From NCBI RefSeq assembly GCF_007859855.1, contig NZ_SJPK01000010.1, positions 62,001-126,000 of the forward strand: DNA of 64,000 bases, given 5' to 3'. Below the pieces are notes generated by a model. It was not told where the DNA came from and did not search any database. It saw only the letters and a program-made list of their open reading frames with translations. Of the stretch, positions 45,916 through 53,866 are shown piece by piece. The stretch comes from Allorhodopirellula solitaria (GTDB lineage Bacteria > Planctomycetota > Planctomycetia > Pirellulales > Pirellulaceae). Position 1 is the first letter of the stretch; the number at the start of each line of letters is the position of its first letter. The translations under genes were made by a program, and so were the position numbers.

Positions 45916-46623
45916 ATGTCCTGCCGCTCTCGCACGCTCAAATCGATCTCTCGCGCGCCTCGCGTGATGGTCGCGCTGACAATTTTCTTGGCAATAATCA
46001 CCGCTCACGCGCTCACCCCGATCGCCCGTGCCGACGAAAGCGATGCACCGGCTGCTAGCCCCGAGACCGAAGAACCTGAACAAGCCGTCGCGATCCTCGC
46101 GGGGGGCTGTTTCTGGTGCACCGAAGCGGTCTTTGAACGCATGGACGGGGTCAACGATGTCGTTTCGGGATACATCGGCGGCACCGTTCCTCTGCCTACC
46201 TATGAACAGGTCTGCACGGGAAGAACTGGCCACGCCGAGGCATCGCAAATTTTCTACGACCCGGCCAAGACCTCCTTCGCGGAACTGCTCAAGGTGTTCT
46301 TCAAGACCCACGATCCGACCACGCTCAATCGCCAGGGCGTCGATGAGGGAACCCAGTACCGCAGCGCCATTTTCTATCAAAACGATGAACAGAAGAAGAT
46401 CGCGGCCGAATACATCCGTGAACTCGACGAAAAAGGTGGGTTTCGAAACCCCATCGTCACGCAGCTCTCCGAGCCGAGCAAGTTTTACGTCGCCGAAGAA
46501 AAACACCAAGACTATTTCCGAAAACACCCCTACGCCGCCTACTGCCAACGTGTGGTGCTGCCCAAGGTGCGCAAGTTCAACTACAACTTTCGCGATAAGA
46601 TCAAGCCGGAACTGAAAAAGTAA
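45916..46623 (+). CDS. msrA: Peptide methionine sulfoxide reductase A (exported)
   Basis: The MsrA core begins AVAILAGGCFWCTEAVFE, with the catalytic Cys at residue 65 in GCFWC, and continues with VVSGYIGG, DPTTLNRQGVDEGTQYRSAIFY and HQDYFRKHP, all standard for the family. It reduces methionine-S-sulfoxide. A basic N-terminus and hydrophobic stretch (VMVALTIFLAIITAHALTPI) followed by ARADES give a signal peptide with a likely AxA cleavage near residue 40, so the enzyme acts outside the cytoplasm. A repeat element begins at the base after the stop. Confidence 0.95.
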   Translation: MSCRSRTLKSISRAPRVMVALTIFLAIITAHALTPIARADESDAPAASPETEEPEQAVAILAGGCFWCTEAVFERMDGVNDVVSGYIGGTVPLPTYEQVCTGRTGHAEASQIFYDPAKTSFAELLKVFFKTHDPTTLNRQGVDEGTQYRSAIFYQNDEQKKIAAEYIRELDEKGGFRNPIVTQLSEPSKFYVAEEKHQDYFRKHPYAAYCQRVVLPKVRKFNYNFRDKIKPELKK

Positions 46624-46941
46624 GGTTCATCCGACGGAAGCGTGCGCAGAGCACAGCGGAAGGTTTTTCGAGGCATGGCTCTCGTATCCAATGATCGTTC
46701 AAAAATGCGTCCCTGACGAACAAACGCTCGCCAGGGACCGACAACACCATTGGCGTACCGCTTTTGCAGGGAAACGCTGGCGACCGAGATATCCCTTGCC
46801 AAGCCAGCACCTCGGCAGAGCTCGGCTCCGTTTCTCCCGCCAGTGCCAGTCTAACTTTGATAATCACATCCCTCAAATAAATCCTTCGATACGGGAGCCA
46901 TGCCTTGAAAACCTCGGGCGCACGCTTCCGTCGGATGAGCC
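46624..46941. mobile_element. Inverted-repeat element between msrA and the NtrC-type regulator
   Basis: The ends 46624-46688 and 46888-46941 are imperfect inverted copies. Shared blocks are CATCCGACGGAAGCGTGCGC, GAGGCATGGCTC-like and CGTATC. The left arm has about 11 extra bases. The whole spans 318 bp, starts immediately after the msrA stop and contains no credible gene. It is probably a non-autonomous mobile repeat of a different family from the GTGGACGAGG elements. Confidence 0.65.
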
Positions 46942-47080
46942 AAGAGTAATCCCTCTCACGAAGGGAGATTGCAGCAAAATCCTATCGGCAGGAACCCTAG
47001 GTTTTTCTGACGTCGTGCGTTAAGTTTTTCAGTGGTCCCCCACTGTCCGTCACTCTTTCGCACGATGTTTTGGTAGCTCG
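46942..47080 (+). other. Upstream region of the NtrC-type regulator
   Basis: This 139-bp gap should carry the promoter of the regulator gene. I saw no clear sigma-54 GG-N10-GC element and no strong -10/-35 pair. A CCCTAGG palindrome is present near 46997. Confidence 0.4.
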
Positions 47081-48520
47081 ATGAATCCGGAATCCGATGC
47101 CCCCGCCGAGCTGGATCATGGCGACTTTCGCGTTCTCGTTGTTGATAACGAAGCCGCTCACGCCCGGGCGATGACCGAGAGCCTGGAGAAGGTTGGATAT
47201 CGCTGCGAGGTCGCGACCAGTGGGCCGCAAGCAGCGGATTGGATCCAACGCGATACCTTCGATATCGTGATCACCGACATGGTGATGAACGATATCGATG
47301 GCATGAAAGTGCTCAAACTGGCGCGCGAACGCTTGCCTGATTGTGAAATCGTGATGGTGACCGGGCACGCCACGGTCCCGATCGCGGTCGAGGCCATGCA
47401 GAAAGGGGCATTTAGTTTTCTAGAGAAGCCGATCACACCGTCAGGGCTGCGGGCGATCGCTGGCAAGGCGGCTGAGAAGATCGCACTTCGCCGCCAGAAC
47501 ACGGAGCTGATGCAGCGACTCGATGAACGATTCGGGTTCGAAGGAATCATCTACACCAGCGATAAGATGCAGACGGTCATCGATCGCCTGAAACGGATCG
47601 CGGCCACCGACGCAACCGTCTTGATCACCGGTGAGAGCGGTACAGGGAAGGAAATGGTGGCCCAAGCCATCCACCAGAACAGCCCGCGACGGAATAAGCG
47701 AATCGTCGCGTTGAACACGCGAGCGGTCTCCGAAAGTCTTGTCGAGAGCGAACTCTTTGGCCATGTCAAAGGCTCCTTCACCGATGCGGTCTCCGACCGC
47801 GAGGGCGCCTTTGAATACGCCAACGGCGGGACCTTATTTCTCGACGAAGTCGGTGACATGCCCATGAGCACGCAGATCAAATTACTGCGGGTGCTCGAGG
47901 AGAACCAGATCACCCGCGTCGGTGGCAACAAAACGATCAAGGTCAACGTGCGTTTGATCTCGGCCACCAATCGACCGCTCGAAGAAATGATCGACGCAGG
48001 CACGTTTCGCAACGATCTGTATTTCCGCCTCAAGGTGGTCACCATCGAATTGCCGGCGCTGCGTGAACGACGCGATGATGTGATCCCGCTGATGGATCAC
48101 TTTCGAAAAATGTTCCTCCGCCGGCACGGTAAACCCGCAGCCCACTTCTCTCCCTCGGTCACCAAGAAGTTCTATGCGTATGACTGGCCGGGAAACATCC
48201 GTCAGCTCCGGAACTTTGTCGAAACCATGGTGGTTTTGGATACCGACGGTTCACTCGACGAGGACGACCTGCCGCCGGAATTGACCGATGAAACCGCTGG
48301 CGACGGCGACGACTCGCAGTCACCATCGGGACTGCTGACCGGTCCAGACGCATTGATTGGAGAGTCGCTTGCCACGATCGAGAGATGGGCGATTGAAGAA
48401 ACGCTGAAATACACCGGTGACAACCGGGAGAAGGCAGCCAAGATCCTATCGATCGCTCCGCGGACGCTCTATCGCCGTCTCGATGACTATAAAAAGAAAG
48501 ACGGGGAATCGTCCGCGTGA
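47081..48520 (+). CDS. NtrC-type sigma-54-dependent response regulator
   Basis: The 479-residue protein has a receiver domain (D66 phosphoacceptor in IVITDMVMND, K116 in LEKPI), an AAA+ domain with Walker A GESGTGKE (184-191) and Walker B GGTLFLDEVGDM, and an ENRNALR-type arginine region. The C-terminal Fis-type helix-turn-helix is NREKAAKILSIAPRTLYRRL. The sigma-54 contact loop is GSFTDA (231-236) rather than the canonical GAFTGA. No histidine kinase is adjacent, so it is an orphan regulator. Its stop overlaps the GTG start of the BioF-type gene by four bases. Confidence 0.93.
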   Translation: MNPESDAPAELDHGDFRVLVVDNEAAHARAMTESLEKVGYRCEVATSGPQAADWIQRDTFDIVITDMVMNDIDGMKVLKLARERLPDCEIVMVTGHATVPIAVEAMQKGAFSFLEKPITPSGLRAIAGKAAEKIALRRQNTELMQRLDERFGFEGIIYTSDKMQTVIDRLKRIAATDATVLITGESGTGKEMVAQAIHQNSPRRNKRIVALNTRAVSESLVESELFGHVKGSFTDAVSDREGAFEYANGGTLFLDEVGDMPMSTQIKLLRVLEENQITRVGGNKTIKVNVRLISATNRPLEEMIDAGTFRNDLYFRLKVVTIELPALRERRDDVIPLMDHFRKMFLRRHGKPAAHFSPSVTKKFYAYDWPGNIRQLRNFVETMVVLDTDGSLDEDDLPPELTDETAGDGDDSQSPSGLLTGPDALIGESLATIERWAIEETLKYTGDNREKAAKILSIAPRTLYRRLDDYKKKDGESSA

Positions 48521-49752
48521 CCGACGGTCCGCTGGCGAACTTCGCCGCCGCACTCGAACAGATGACCGCGCAGGGACGGCGGCGGCAGGTCCAACCGGTT
48601 TATCTGGATGGCCCCTGGCTCATCGACGCCGGTGGCCAGCGGCGGCTCAACTTCGGCGGCAATGACTATCTCGGTGTCGTCGCTGACGCATTGGTCTCGG
48701 TCGGTCAGGACAGAGGCGGTGGCACCGCAGGGGAGGCCGCGGGCGTTCCCGGTGGCGCAGCGGCAAGCGCTCTCGTTTGCGGCTGGACACCCCATCACGA
48801 GCGATTAGCAAAGGCGATCGCTACCGCGGAAAACTGTGAGGCGGCGGTGATTTTCCCCTCCGGCTACGCTGCCTGCAGCGGCTGCGTGGCCACGCTCTGC
48901 CGCGCGGGAGACTTGATTTTGAGCGACGAGCTCAATCATGCGTCTCTGATCGATGGCTGCCGCGCCTCTCGAGCGCAGTGCCTGGTGTACCCACACCGCG
49001 ACGTCGCTGCAGTCAGCGAGATCCTCTCGCAACGACGCAGTGAGTTCAACCAGGTTTGGATTGTGACCGACGGTGTTTTTAGCATGGACGGCGATGTCGC
49101 CCCGTTGGGCGAACTCGTGGACCTGGCTGATCAACATGACGCTCAGCTGCTCGTTGACGAAGCTCATGGGACTGGCGTTCTCGGTGCACGCGGCAGCGGG
49201 TTATGCGAAGCCGTTGGCTTGCAAGAACGAATCGGAATCCGCATCGGAACGCTCAGCAAAGCGGTCGGCCATCAAGGCGGCTTTGTCACCGGGCCACGGG
49301 TCGTGATCGATTACCTGATTCAGTTCTGTCGACCACTGATATTCAGCACCGCACTGGCTCCCACCGCAGCAGCGGGAGCCTGCCGAGTGATCGAGCAAAT
49401 GGAAGCCTGGCAGGAGCGGCGGAAACACCTGACCAGGCTCGCTCAGCACGCGCGAGGCCGCCTCCACAACGAGACCACGCTCATGCCCTGCAGGGATTGG
49501 AGCGAACTCGAATCGGGCATCCCGATCGTGCCCCTGATCGTCGGCAGCGACCAGCGTGCCGTCGACCTGAGCAGACGACTCGGCGAGCAAGGTTACTATG
49601 TGCCGGCCATCCGCCCACCCACGGTGCCCGAAGGCACTGCCCGGTTGCGGCTATCCCTGTCGGCGGCCCACCAGCAGGAACATGTCGATGCTCTCATCGA
49701 CACCGTCATCGGCATCCTCAAGCACCCCATGGGTGCGAAACCAGCCTCCTGA
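48517..49752 (+). CDS. bioF: 8-amino-7-oxononanoate synthase / alpha-oxoamine synthase
   Basis: The GTG start at 48517 overlaps the regulator stop (GTGA). The 411-residue PLP enzyme has the BioF/KBL landmarks: RLNFGGNDYLGV, FPSGYAACSG, SDELNHASLIDGCRAS, TDGVFSMDGDVAPLGEL, LLVDEAHGTGVLG and the PLP-lysine K248 in GTLSKAVGHQGGF. It condenses an acyl thioester with an amino acid; in biotin synthesis this is pimeloyl-ACP plus alanine. The closely related serine- or glycine-condensing members cannot be excluded. No other biotin genes are in the window, so the symbol is provisional. Coupling to a sigma-54 regulator is unusual for biotin synthesis. Confidence 0.82.
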   Translation: MTDGPLANFAAALEQMTAQGRRRQVQPVYLDGPWLIDAGGQRRLNFGGNDYLGVVADALVSVGQDRGGGTAGEAAGVPGGAAASALVCGWTPHHERLAKAIATAENCEAAVIFPSGYAACSGCVATLCRAGDLILSDELNHASLIDGCRASRAQCLVYPHRDVAAVSEILSQRRSEFNQVWIVTDGVFSMDGDVAPLGELVDLADQHDAQLLVDEAHGTGVLGARGSGLCEAVGLQERIGIRIGTLSKAVGHQGGFVTGPRVVIDYLIQFCRPLIFSTALAPTAAAGACRVIEQMEAWQERRKHLTRLAQHARGRLHNETTLMPCRDWSELESGIPIVPLIVGSDQRAVDLSRRLGEQGYYVPAIRPPTVPEGTARLRLSLSAAHQQEHVDALIDTVIGILKHPMGAKPAS

Positions 49753-49764
49753 TGAGAGAGTCAG

Positions 49765-50175
49765 CTAGCCAAGGTCGGGCAACCTTGCAGGCTTGCCGCG
49801 ACGATCAACGCAGGCGATCATGGAATCCGCTTCAACCAACAGCGAATCGCCACGGTGGATTCGATAACGATGGCGCATTCGCACCTTGCGAACCTCGAGC
49901 ACGTCGGTCGTGACCGTCAATAGATCGTCGAAGTCGGCCGGGGCGTAGTAGCGAACCTTCATTTCGGTCACCACCAACATCTTGCCGCTGTCCTCGATCG
50001 CTTTGTAATCATGGCCAATGCTGCGGAGCATTTCGACACGGCCGCGCTCGAAATAATTCAGGTAGTTCGCGTGATGGACCCGGCGCTGACCGTCGGTTTC
50101 CTGATAGGCCACGCGTAACTCAAGCTGATGTCGCAGCAGGCTGCTGGAGTCATCCGGCTCACTCGCAACAATCAC
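49765..50175 (-). CDS. Acyl-CoA thioesterase, YbgC/4HBT family
   Basis: The 136-residue single hot-dog protein has the YbgC pattern. An N-terminal strand (LELRVAYQETDG) with catalytic-type Asp is followed by RRVHHANYLNYFERGRVEML and the long helix-turn into KVRYYAPADFDDLLTVTTDVLEV. It hydrolyses acyl-CoA or acyl-ACP thioesters. The next gene upstream on this strand (the DUF59 protein) ends one base before its frame begins, so the two are cotranscribed. It converges with bioF. Confidence 0.88.
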   Translation of the reverse strand: MIVASEPDDSSSLLRHQLELRVAYQETDGQRRVHHANYLNYFERGRVEMLRSIGHDYKAIEDSGKMLVVTEMKVRYYAPADFDDLLTVTTDVLEVRKVRMRHRYRIHRGDSLLVEADSMIACVDRRGKPARLPDLG

Positions 50176-50176
50176 C

Positions 50177-50497
50177 TTAAAAGATGCCCAGGTGATCGCG
50201 GGCTTCCTCGGTCATGCACTCGGGCGACCATGCCGGTTCCATCACCACTTTGACCTCACAGAGATCAACCTCTTCGAGCGACTCCGCGGCTGCCTTCGTC
50301 CCGGCTACCAATTGCGGTCCGGCCGGACACATGGGGCTGGTCAAAGTCATTTCGACGTTCACGTCGTGATGACCATCCTCTTTTTCATCGCCCACGGCGA
50401 CGACGTACACCAAGCCAAGGTCGACGATGTTGACGTACAATTCAGGGTCGATCACCTCTTTAAGGGCTTCGCGAACCTTATCTTCGGCTAATGCCAT
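50177..50497 (-). CDS. MIP18/DUF59-family iron-sulfur assembly factor
   Basis: The 106-residue domain has the family features VREALKEVIDPELYVNIVDLGLVY near the N-terminus and the conserved Cys motif LTSPMCPAGPQL. VVMEPAWSPECMTEEAR follows. Bacterial members such as SufT help assemble or deliver Fe-S clusters. The frame is open to 50548, but ATG 50497 (MALAEDKV) fits the family length. Two alternative in-frame starts are ATG 50518 and GTG 50548. The 4HBT gene follows immediately. The cysteine desulfurase at 16591-17763 is the only other sulfur-related gene in the window. Confidence 0.85.
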   Translation of the reverse strand: MALAEDKVREALKEVIDPELYVNIVDLGLVYVVAVGDEKEDGHHDVNVEMTLTSPMCPAGPQLVAGTKAAAESLEEVDLCEVKVVMEPAWSPECMTEEARDHLGIF

Positions 50498-50571
50498 TTC
50501 ACCATTCCAGTAACACATATGCGGAGGGAAGAGTTCATCCCCTAGCACAATAGAACGGCCCGGCGGCTAGG

Positions 50572-50976
50572 TCAATGATTGCTGGCGAGATCGCCAGTCG
50601 AAGGATCGATCGCACACCAGGGACGAATCGTTTGGATCGTGGAGGGGCCCATGCCCGGGATGCTCTCGATGTCCGCCCAACTTTCCATGGAGGGCTGGGC
50701 GCGGCGGTATCTGATGATGCGTTCGGCCATCTTGGGGCCAATCTGAGGGAGCAAACCGAGCTCCTGTGCCGTGGCGTCATTCAAACGCAATCGGATCAAG
50801 GGGCTCGCACGAGAAGGCTCGTCCGGCTGCACACCGGAGGCCGGCTCGGACAGCGGTCCAAGGCCGGTCACTGCACCGATCTTTGGCCCGATCGCAAAAG
50901 CCAGCCCCACAACGACGAGCATCCAGTTGAAACTGGTGGTCTGGAGCGGTCCTCGTGTCGTGCTGATCCCGTTCAC
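50572..50976 (-). CDS. ComEA-like helix-hairpin-helix membrane protein
   Basis: The 134-residue protein has an N-terminal membrane anchor (FNWMLVVVGLAFAIG). After a Pro/Ser linker comes a C-terminal helix-hairpin-helix pair, RLRLNDATAQELGLLPQIGPKMAERIIRYR then SMESWADIESIPGMGPSTIQ. This fits the small ComEA group, which binds DNA non-specifically at the cell surface during natural transformation. The topology places the HhH outside the cytoplasm. The protein is shorter than ComEA of Bacillus (about 200 residues) and lacks its linker domain. No other competence genes are nearby. Confidence 0.82.
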   Translation of the reverse strand: MNGISTTRGPLQTTSFNWMLVVVGLAFAIGPKIGAVTGLGPLSEPASGVQPDEPSRASPLIRLRLNDATAQELGLLPQIGPKMAERIIRYRRAQPSMESWADIESIPGMGPSTIQTIRPWCAIDPSTGDLASNH

Positions 50977-51080
50977 ATCGCCTCCATCGGCAGTCGAAAA
51001 GTAACCGATTTCACTTCAGTTTAGGCGATGCCGACGCCCGCATGCAAACAAGAAGAGAGGGAGCAGTCACCACCAGTTTG

Positions 51081-51638
51081 CTAGCAAATTGATTGACGGA
51101 CCATCGATATCGCCACACCGAGGACGTCAACGGTAGGCTCGAGAGCCGCCTCCCAGACACGCAGTGATACTTCCCCGCCCGCCTGCTGACAGACAGCAAC
51201 GCTGCCCTCGCGACGCTCTCGGTTGGGATCGACAATCAGGTAGTCACCATCGCGAATCCCCTTGTCAATGAAGGAACCGCCGGACACCTGGACCACAAAA
51301 CAATCTTCGGTGGCTAGAACTTTCCCGAGGTCAATCACGTCGTTGGGGCCATCTCCGCGACGCGACGGATGCTCCGAGAGGATCCCCATCAACGGCATCG
51401 CTGTGGCGCTGCGAGCATGCTCGTCGGTCAATTCGATCGCTCGCGACTTGTTTGCCTTGCGAGTGATCAGCCCTTTCTTCTCGAGGGCACGCAAGTGACA
51501 CATGACGCCATTGGGGCTCTTGATCCCGAAATGCTCTCCAATCTCACGCACAGTGGGGCCGTAGCCGCGCTGTTGGATCAGCGAGCGAATCAGTTCGTAA
51601 ACGTGTTGTTGACGGTCGGTAAGTTGGGGTTTATCCAT
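51081..51638 (-). CDS. lexA: LexA-family SOS repressor homologue, apparently not self-cleaving
   Basis: The 185-residue product has the LexA winged helix (LTDRQQHVYELIRSLIQQRG, PTVREIGEHFGIKSPNGV, LRALEKKGLITR) and an S24-type C-terminal domain with VSGGSFIDKGIRDGDYLIVDP, including catalytic-position S122. The normal Ala-Gly scissile bond is absent: the stretch aligned to VAAGE is LSEHP (87-91). The general-base lysine that follows EVTV in E. coli LexA is R160 in EVSLRVW. About 24 C-terminal-domain residues are also missing. This predicts DNA binding without RecA-stimulated autocleavage. The start ATG 51638 is the first in frame before LTDRQQ. Confidence 0.85.
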   Translation of the reverse strand: MDKPQLTDRQQHVYELIRSLIQQRGYGPTVREIGEHFGIKSPNGVMCHLRALEKKGLITRKANKSRAIELTDEHARSATAMPLMGILSEHPSRRGDGPNDVIDLGKVLATEDCFVVQVSGGSFIDKGIRDGDYLIVDPNRERREGSVAVCQQAGGEVSLRVWEAALEPTVDVLGVAISMVRQSIC

Positions 51639-51666
51639 GTATTCTCTAAGGACGTAAATCGGAACG

Positions 51667-51727
51667 TGAACTCAATGACCTGCTCTCGCCAGCCCCGCTG
51701 GGGAAGGGAACGTATCCGTTGAGTTCA
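51667..51727. promoter_or_regulatory. Inverted repeat upstream of lexA
   Basis: TGAACTCAA (51667-51675) pairs with TTGAGTTCA (51719-51727), with a small CCCC-GCT-GGGG hairpin between. It begins 29 bp upstream of the lexA start codon and could be an operator or a transcript leader hairpin. No bona fide LexA box was recognised in the 225-bp gap. Confidence 0.4.
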
Positions 51728-51863
51728 GTGTGGGGATATCAGCCGTGCAGGCGTTCGCACTGATCCATCGAAATTCGAATCAATGAGAATGCCAAACCGG
51801 CTGAGTCAATCCGACAGCCCGCTAGCGGCACGTGACTGACAACATGGGTGCAAATACCGTGCC

Positions 51864-52652
51864 TTAACTGTTCGCTCCCCCCCAGTAGTACAGGGTGAAC
51901 GCGATTCCAACGGGAATGCACCAGTAGGCGAACCAGTGCAATCGATCCTCTTGGCTCCACCGGATCAGCCATTTCAAGGCGGCGATACCGACGATGAATG
52001 CGGTCAGTGCGCCGAGAATGAGAGTGAACAGGGGCAACTCACTGGCCGCTTCGCTACCGTCGACCAGGTCCTTGATGGCCAGCGTCACGGCGCCGCAGAT
52101 TGCTGGGATGGCCAACAGGAACGAGAACGTCACCGAGTCCTCCTTGCTCAAGCCCAGCAAACGCCCAGCGAAAATAGTCGAACCACTCCGGCTGATCCCT
52201 GGCAGAATCGCAGCGGCTTGGAAACAGCCCACCAGGAACGCTCCCGCCCAACTCAGATGGCTGTACTTTCCCGACCGGGCCGGCAGTTTCCCCAACGCTA
52301 TCAACAGGATGCCGGTGCAGATCAGCATGGGCGCGGCCACCTGCGGGGACTCGGTCAACCAAGGAAACAGTTTTTTGATCGTCAGCCCAATCACGACGGC
52401 CGGAATCGTGCCCACGACCATCAGTCCGATCACGCGGCGATCTCGTGAGATGAGATCCAGGATCCGCCGCCAATAAACAACAAGAATGGAACCGAGCGTG
52501 CCCGCGTGCAGGATAATGACGAGCGTTGCCGATTCGCCGAGCCCGCCCAGCAGATCGTTGAGGATAACGAGGTGCCCCGAGGAACTGATGGGCAAGAACT
52601 CTGCAATCCCTTGGACGACAGCGAGTACGAAAACACGGAGAAGATCAGTCAC
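51864..52652 (-). CDS. uppP: Undecaprenyl-diphosphatase UppP (BacA)
   Basis: The 262-residue polytopic protein has both catalytic signatures of the UppP family: ACTIVE-loop EFLPISSSGHLVI near residues 18-30 and GISRSGSTI near 150-158. About eight hydrophobic segments are present. It dephosphorylates undecaprenyl diphosphate on the outer face of the membrane to regenerate undecaprenyl phosphate for cell-wall and polysaccharide synthesis, and overexpression gives bacitracin resistance. A DUF368 gene starts 135 bp away in the opposite direction, and the product of that family recycles the same lipid. Confidence 0.96.
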   Translation of the reverse strand: MTDLLRVFVLAVVQGIAEFLPISSSGHLVILNDLLGGLGESATLVIILHAGTLGSILVVYWRRILDLISRDRRVIGLMVVGTIPAVVIGLTIKKLFPWLTESPQVAAPMLICTGILLIALGKLPARSGKYSHLSWAGAFLVGCFQAAAILPGISRSGSTIFAGRLLGLSKEDSVTFSFLLAIPAICGAVTLAIKDLVDGSEAASELPLFTLILGALTAFIVGIAALKWLIRWSQEDRLHWFAYWCIPVGIAFTLYYWGGANS

Positions 52653-52787
52653 GTCGTCGAAATCTCAAAAAAGTGCGATTTGGGATGCGGCATTGCAAGG
52701 GACATGTAGCAAACTACCTTAGCCAGGATCCAGTCCCACCTCGGCGACTGAATTTTTCCGCACATCTTCTCGGTAGCGAACTCAACT

Positions 52788-53801
52788 GTGACGAACCCTT
52801 CTGATATTGATGATTGTGAGGCTTCCCCCGCGACCGTTGCAGGGGACTCGCGCCCGCCGACCGCGTCGATCGGCCGGGACGCCGTCAATATTTTTCGCGG
52901 GTTCTGCATGGGGGCCGCCGACACAGTCCCCGGGGTTAGCGGCGGCACGATTGCCTTGATCCTCGGGCATTACGACCGGCTGATCGCCGCCATCAGCCAG
53001 ATCGATAGCGACGCTGTCAAACTGTTGCTGAGTGGCCAATTTCGTGCCCTCTCACGAAAAATCGACCTGCGTTTCCTGGCTGCCCTGGCAATCGGCATCG
53101 TCGTCGGGATCGGGGCCCTCGCGGGCCTGATGCACTGGCTCCTGCAGCACCGCATGAACGAAACCATGGCGGTGTTCTTTGGGCTGGTGCTGGCCAGTGT
53201 GTGGGTGGTCCGGCGCAACGTCGCGATCTGGACCCCAGGACGCTTTCTCGCCATGGTCGTCGGGACCGTCGCCGCGTTGGCGATCTCACAGATCCCCGCC
53301 AGCCCCGGTGAGATCAACCTGGGATATCTGTTCCTGAGCGCTGCAGTGGCGATCTGCGCCATGATCCTACCCGGCATTAGCGGCGCGTTCATCCTCTTGC
53401 TGCTCGGTGTCTACGAGCCCGTCATCGGAATGGTGAAGCAATTCTTCCAACTCGACATCGATCCGCTGCTGATCATCCGCCTGACCGTCTTCACGCTCGG
53501 CTGTGGCTTCGGCTTACTGGCGTTCTCGCGGCTACTCAACTATCTGCTCAGTCACCACCGCGACGTCACCATGGCGACCTTGATCGGACTCATGATCGGC
53601 TCGATCGGCCGACTCTGGCCGCTCCAAGCTGTTACACCGGAGACAGCCGAACTCGAACTCAAATATCAAGAAACCGTCTTCATCACCCCGGCGCAGTACG
53701 ACGGCAGCCTGATCCTGCTGATCGCATTGGCACTCATCGCGGGAGGCGTCGTGCTAATCGCTGACCGGGTGACCCAACGGCTGACCGGGTTGTCGGATTA
53801 G
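52788..53801 (+). CDS. popT: DUF368 (PopT-type) undecaprenyl-phosphate translocase
   Basis: The 337-residue protein starts at GTG 52788 and has about nine hydrophobic segments. It carries the family signatures RGFCMGAADTVPGVSGGTIA near residues 37-56 and ILPGISGAFILLLLGVYEPVI near 190-210. DUF368 proteins have been reported to return undecaprenyl phosphate across the cytoplasmic membrane (PopT). The divergent gene, 135 bp away, is uppP, whose product makes that lipid. The pairing supports the assignment, but specificity here is inferred from family and context. Confidence 0.9.
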   Translation: MTNPSDIDDCEASPATVAGDSRPPTASIGRDAVNIFRGFCMGAADTVPGVSGGTIALILGHYDRLIAAISQIDSDAVKLLLSGQFRALSRKIDLRFLAALAIGIVVGIGALAGLMHWLLQHRMNETMAVFFGLVLASVWVVRRNVAIWTPGRFLAMVVGTVAALAISQIPASPGEINLGYLFLSAAVAICAMILPGISGAFILLLLGVYEPVIGMVKQFFQLDIDPLLIIRLTVFTLGCGFGLLAFSRLLNYLLSHHRDVTMATLIGLMIGSIGRLWPLQAVTPETAELELKYQETVFITPAQYDGSLILLIALALIAGGVVLIADRVTQRLTGLSD

Positions 53802-53866
53802 CGAGACGCGCAAGCGGTCGTGGAAAATGGCCCCGGCATCTCAGCCCTATCAAGCGATAACCTGCC

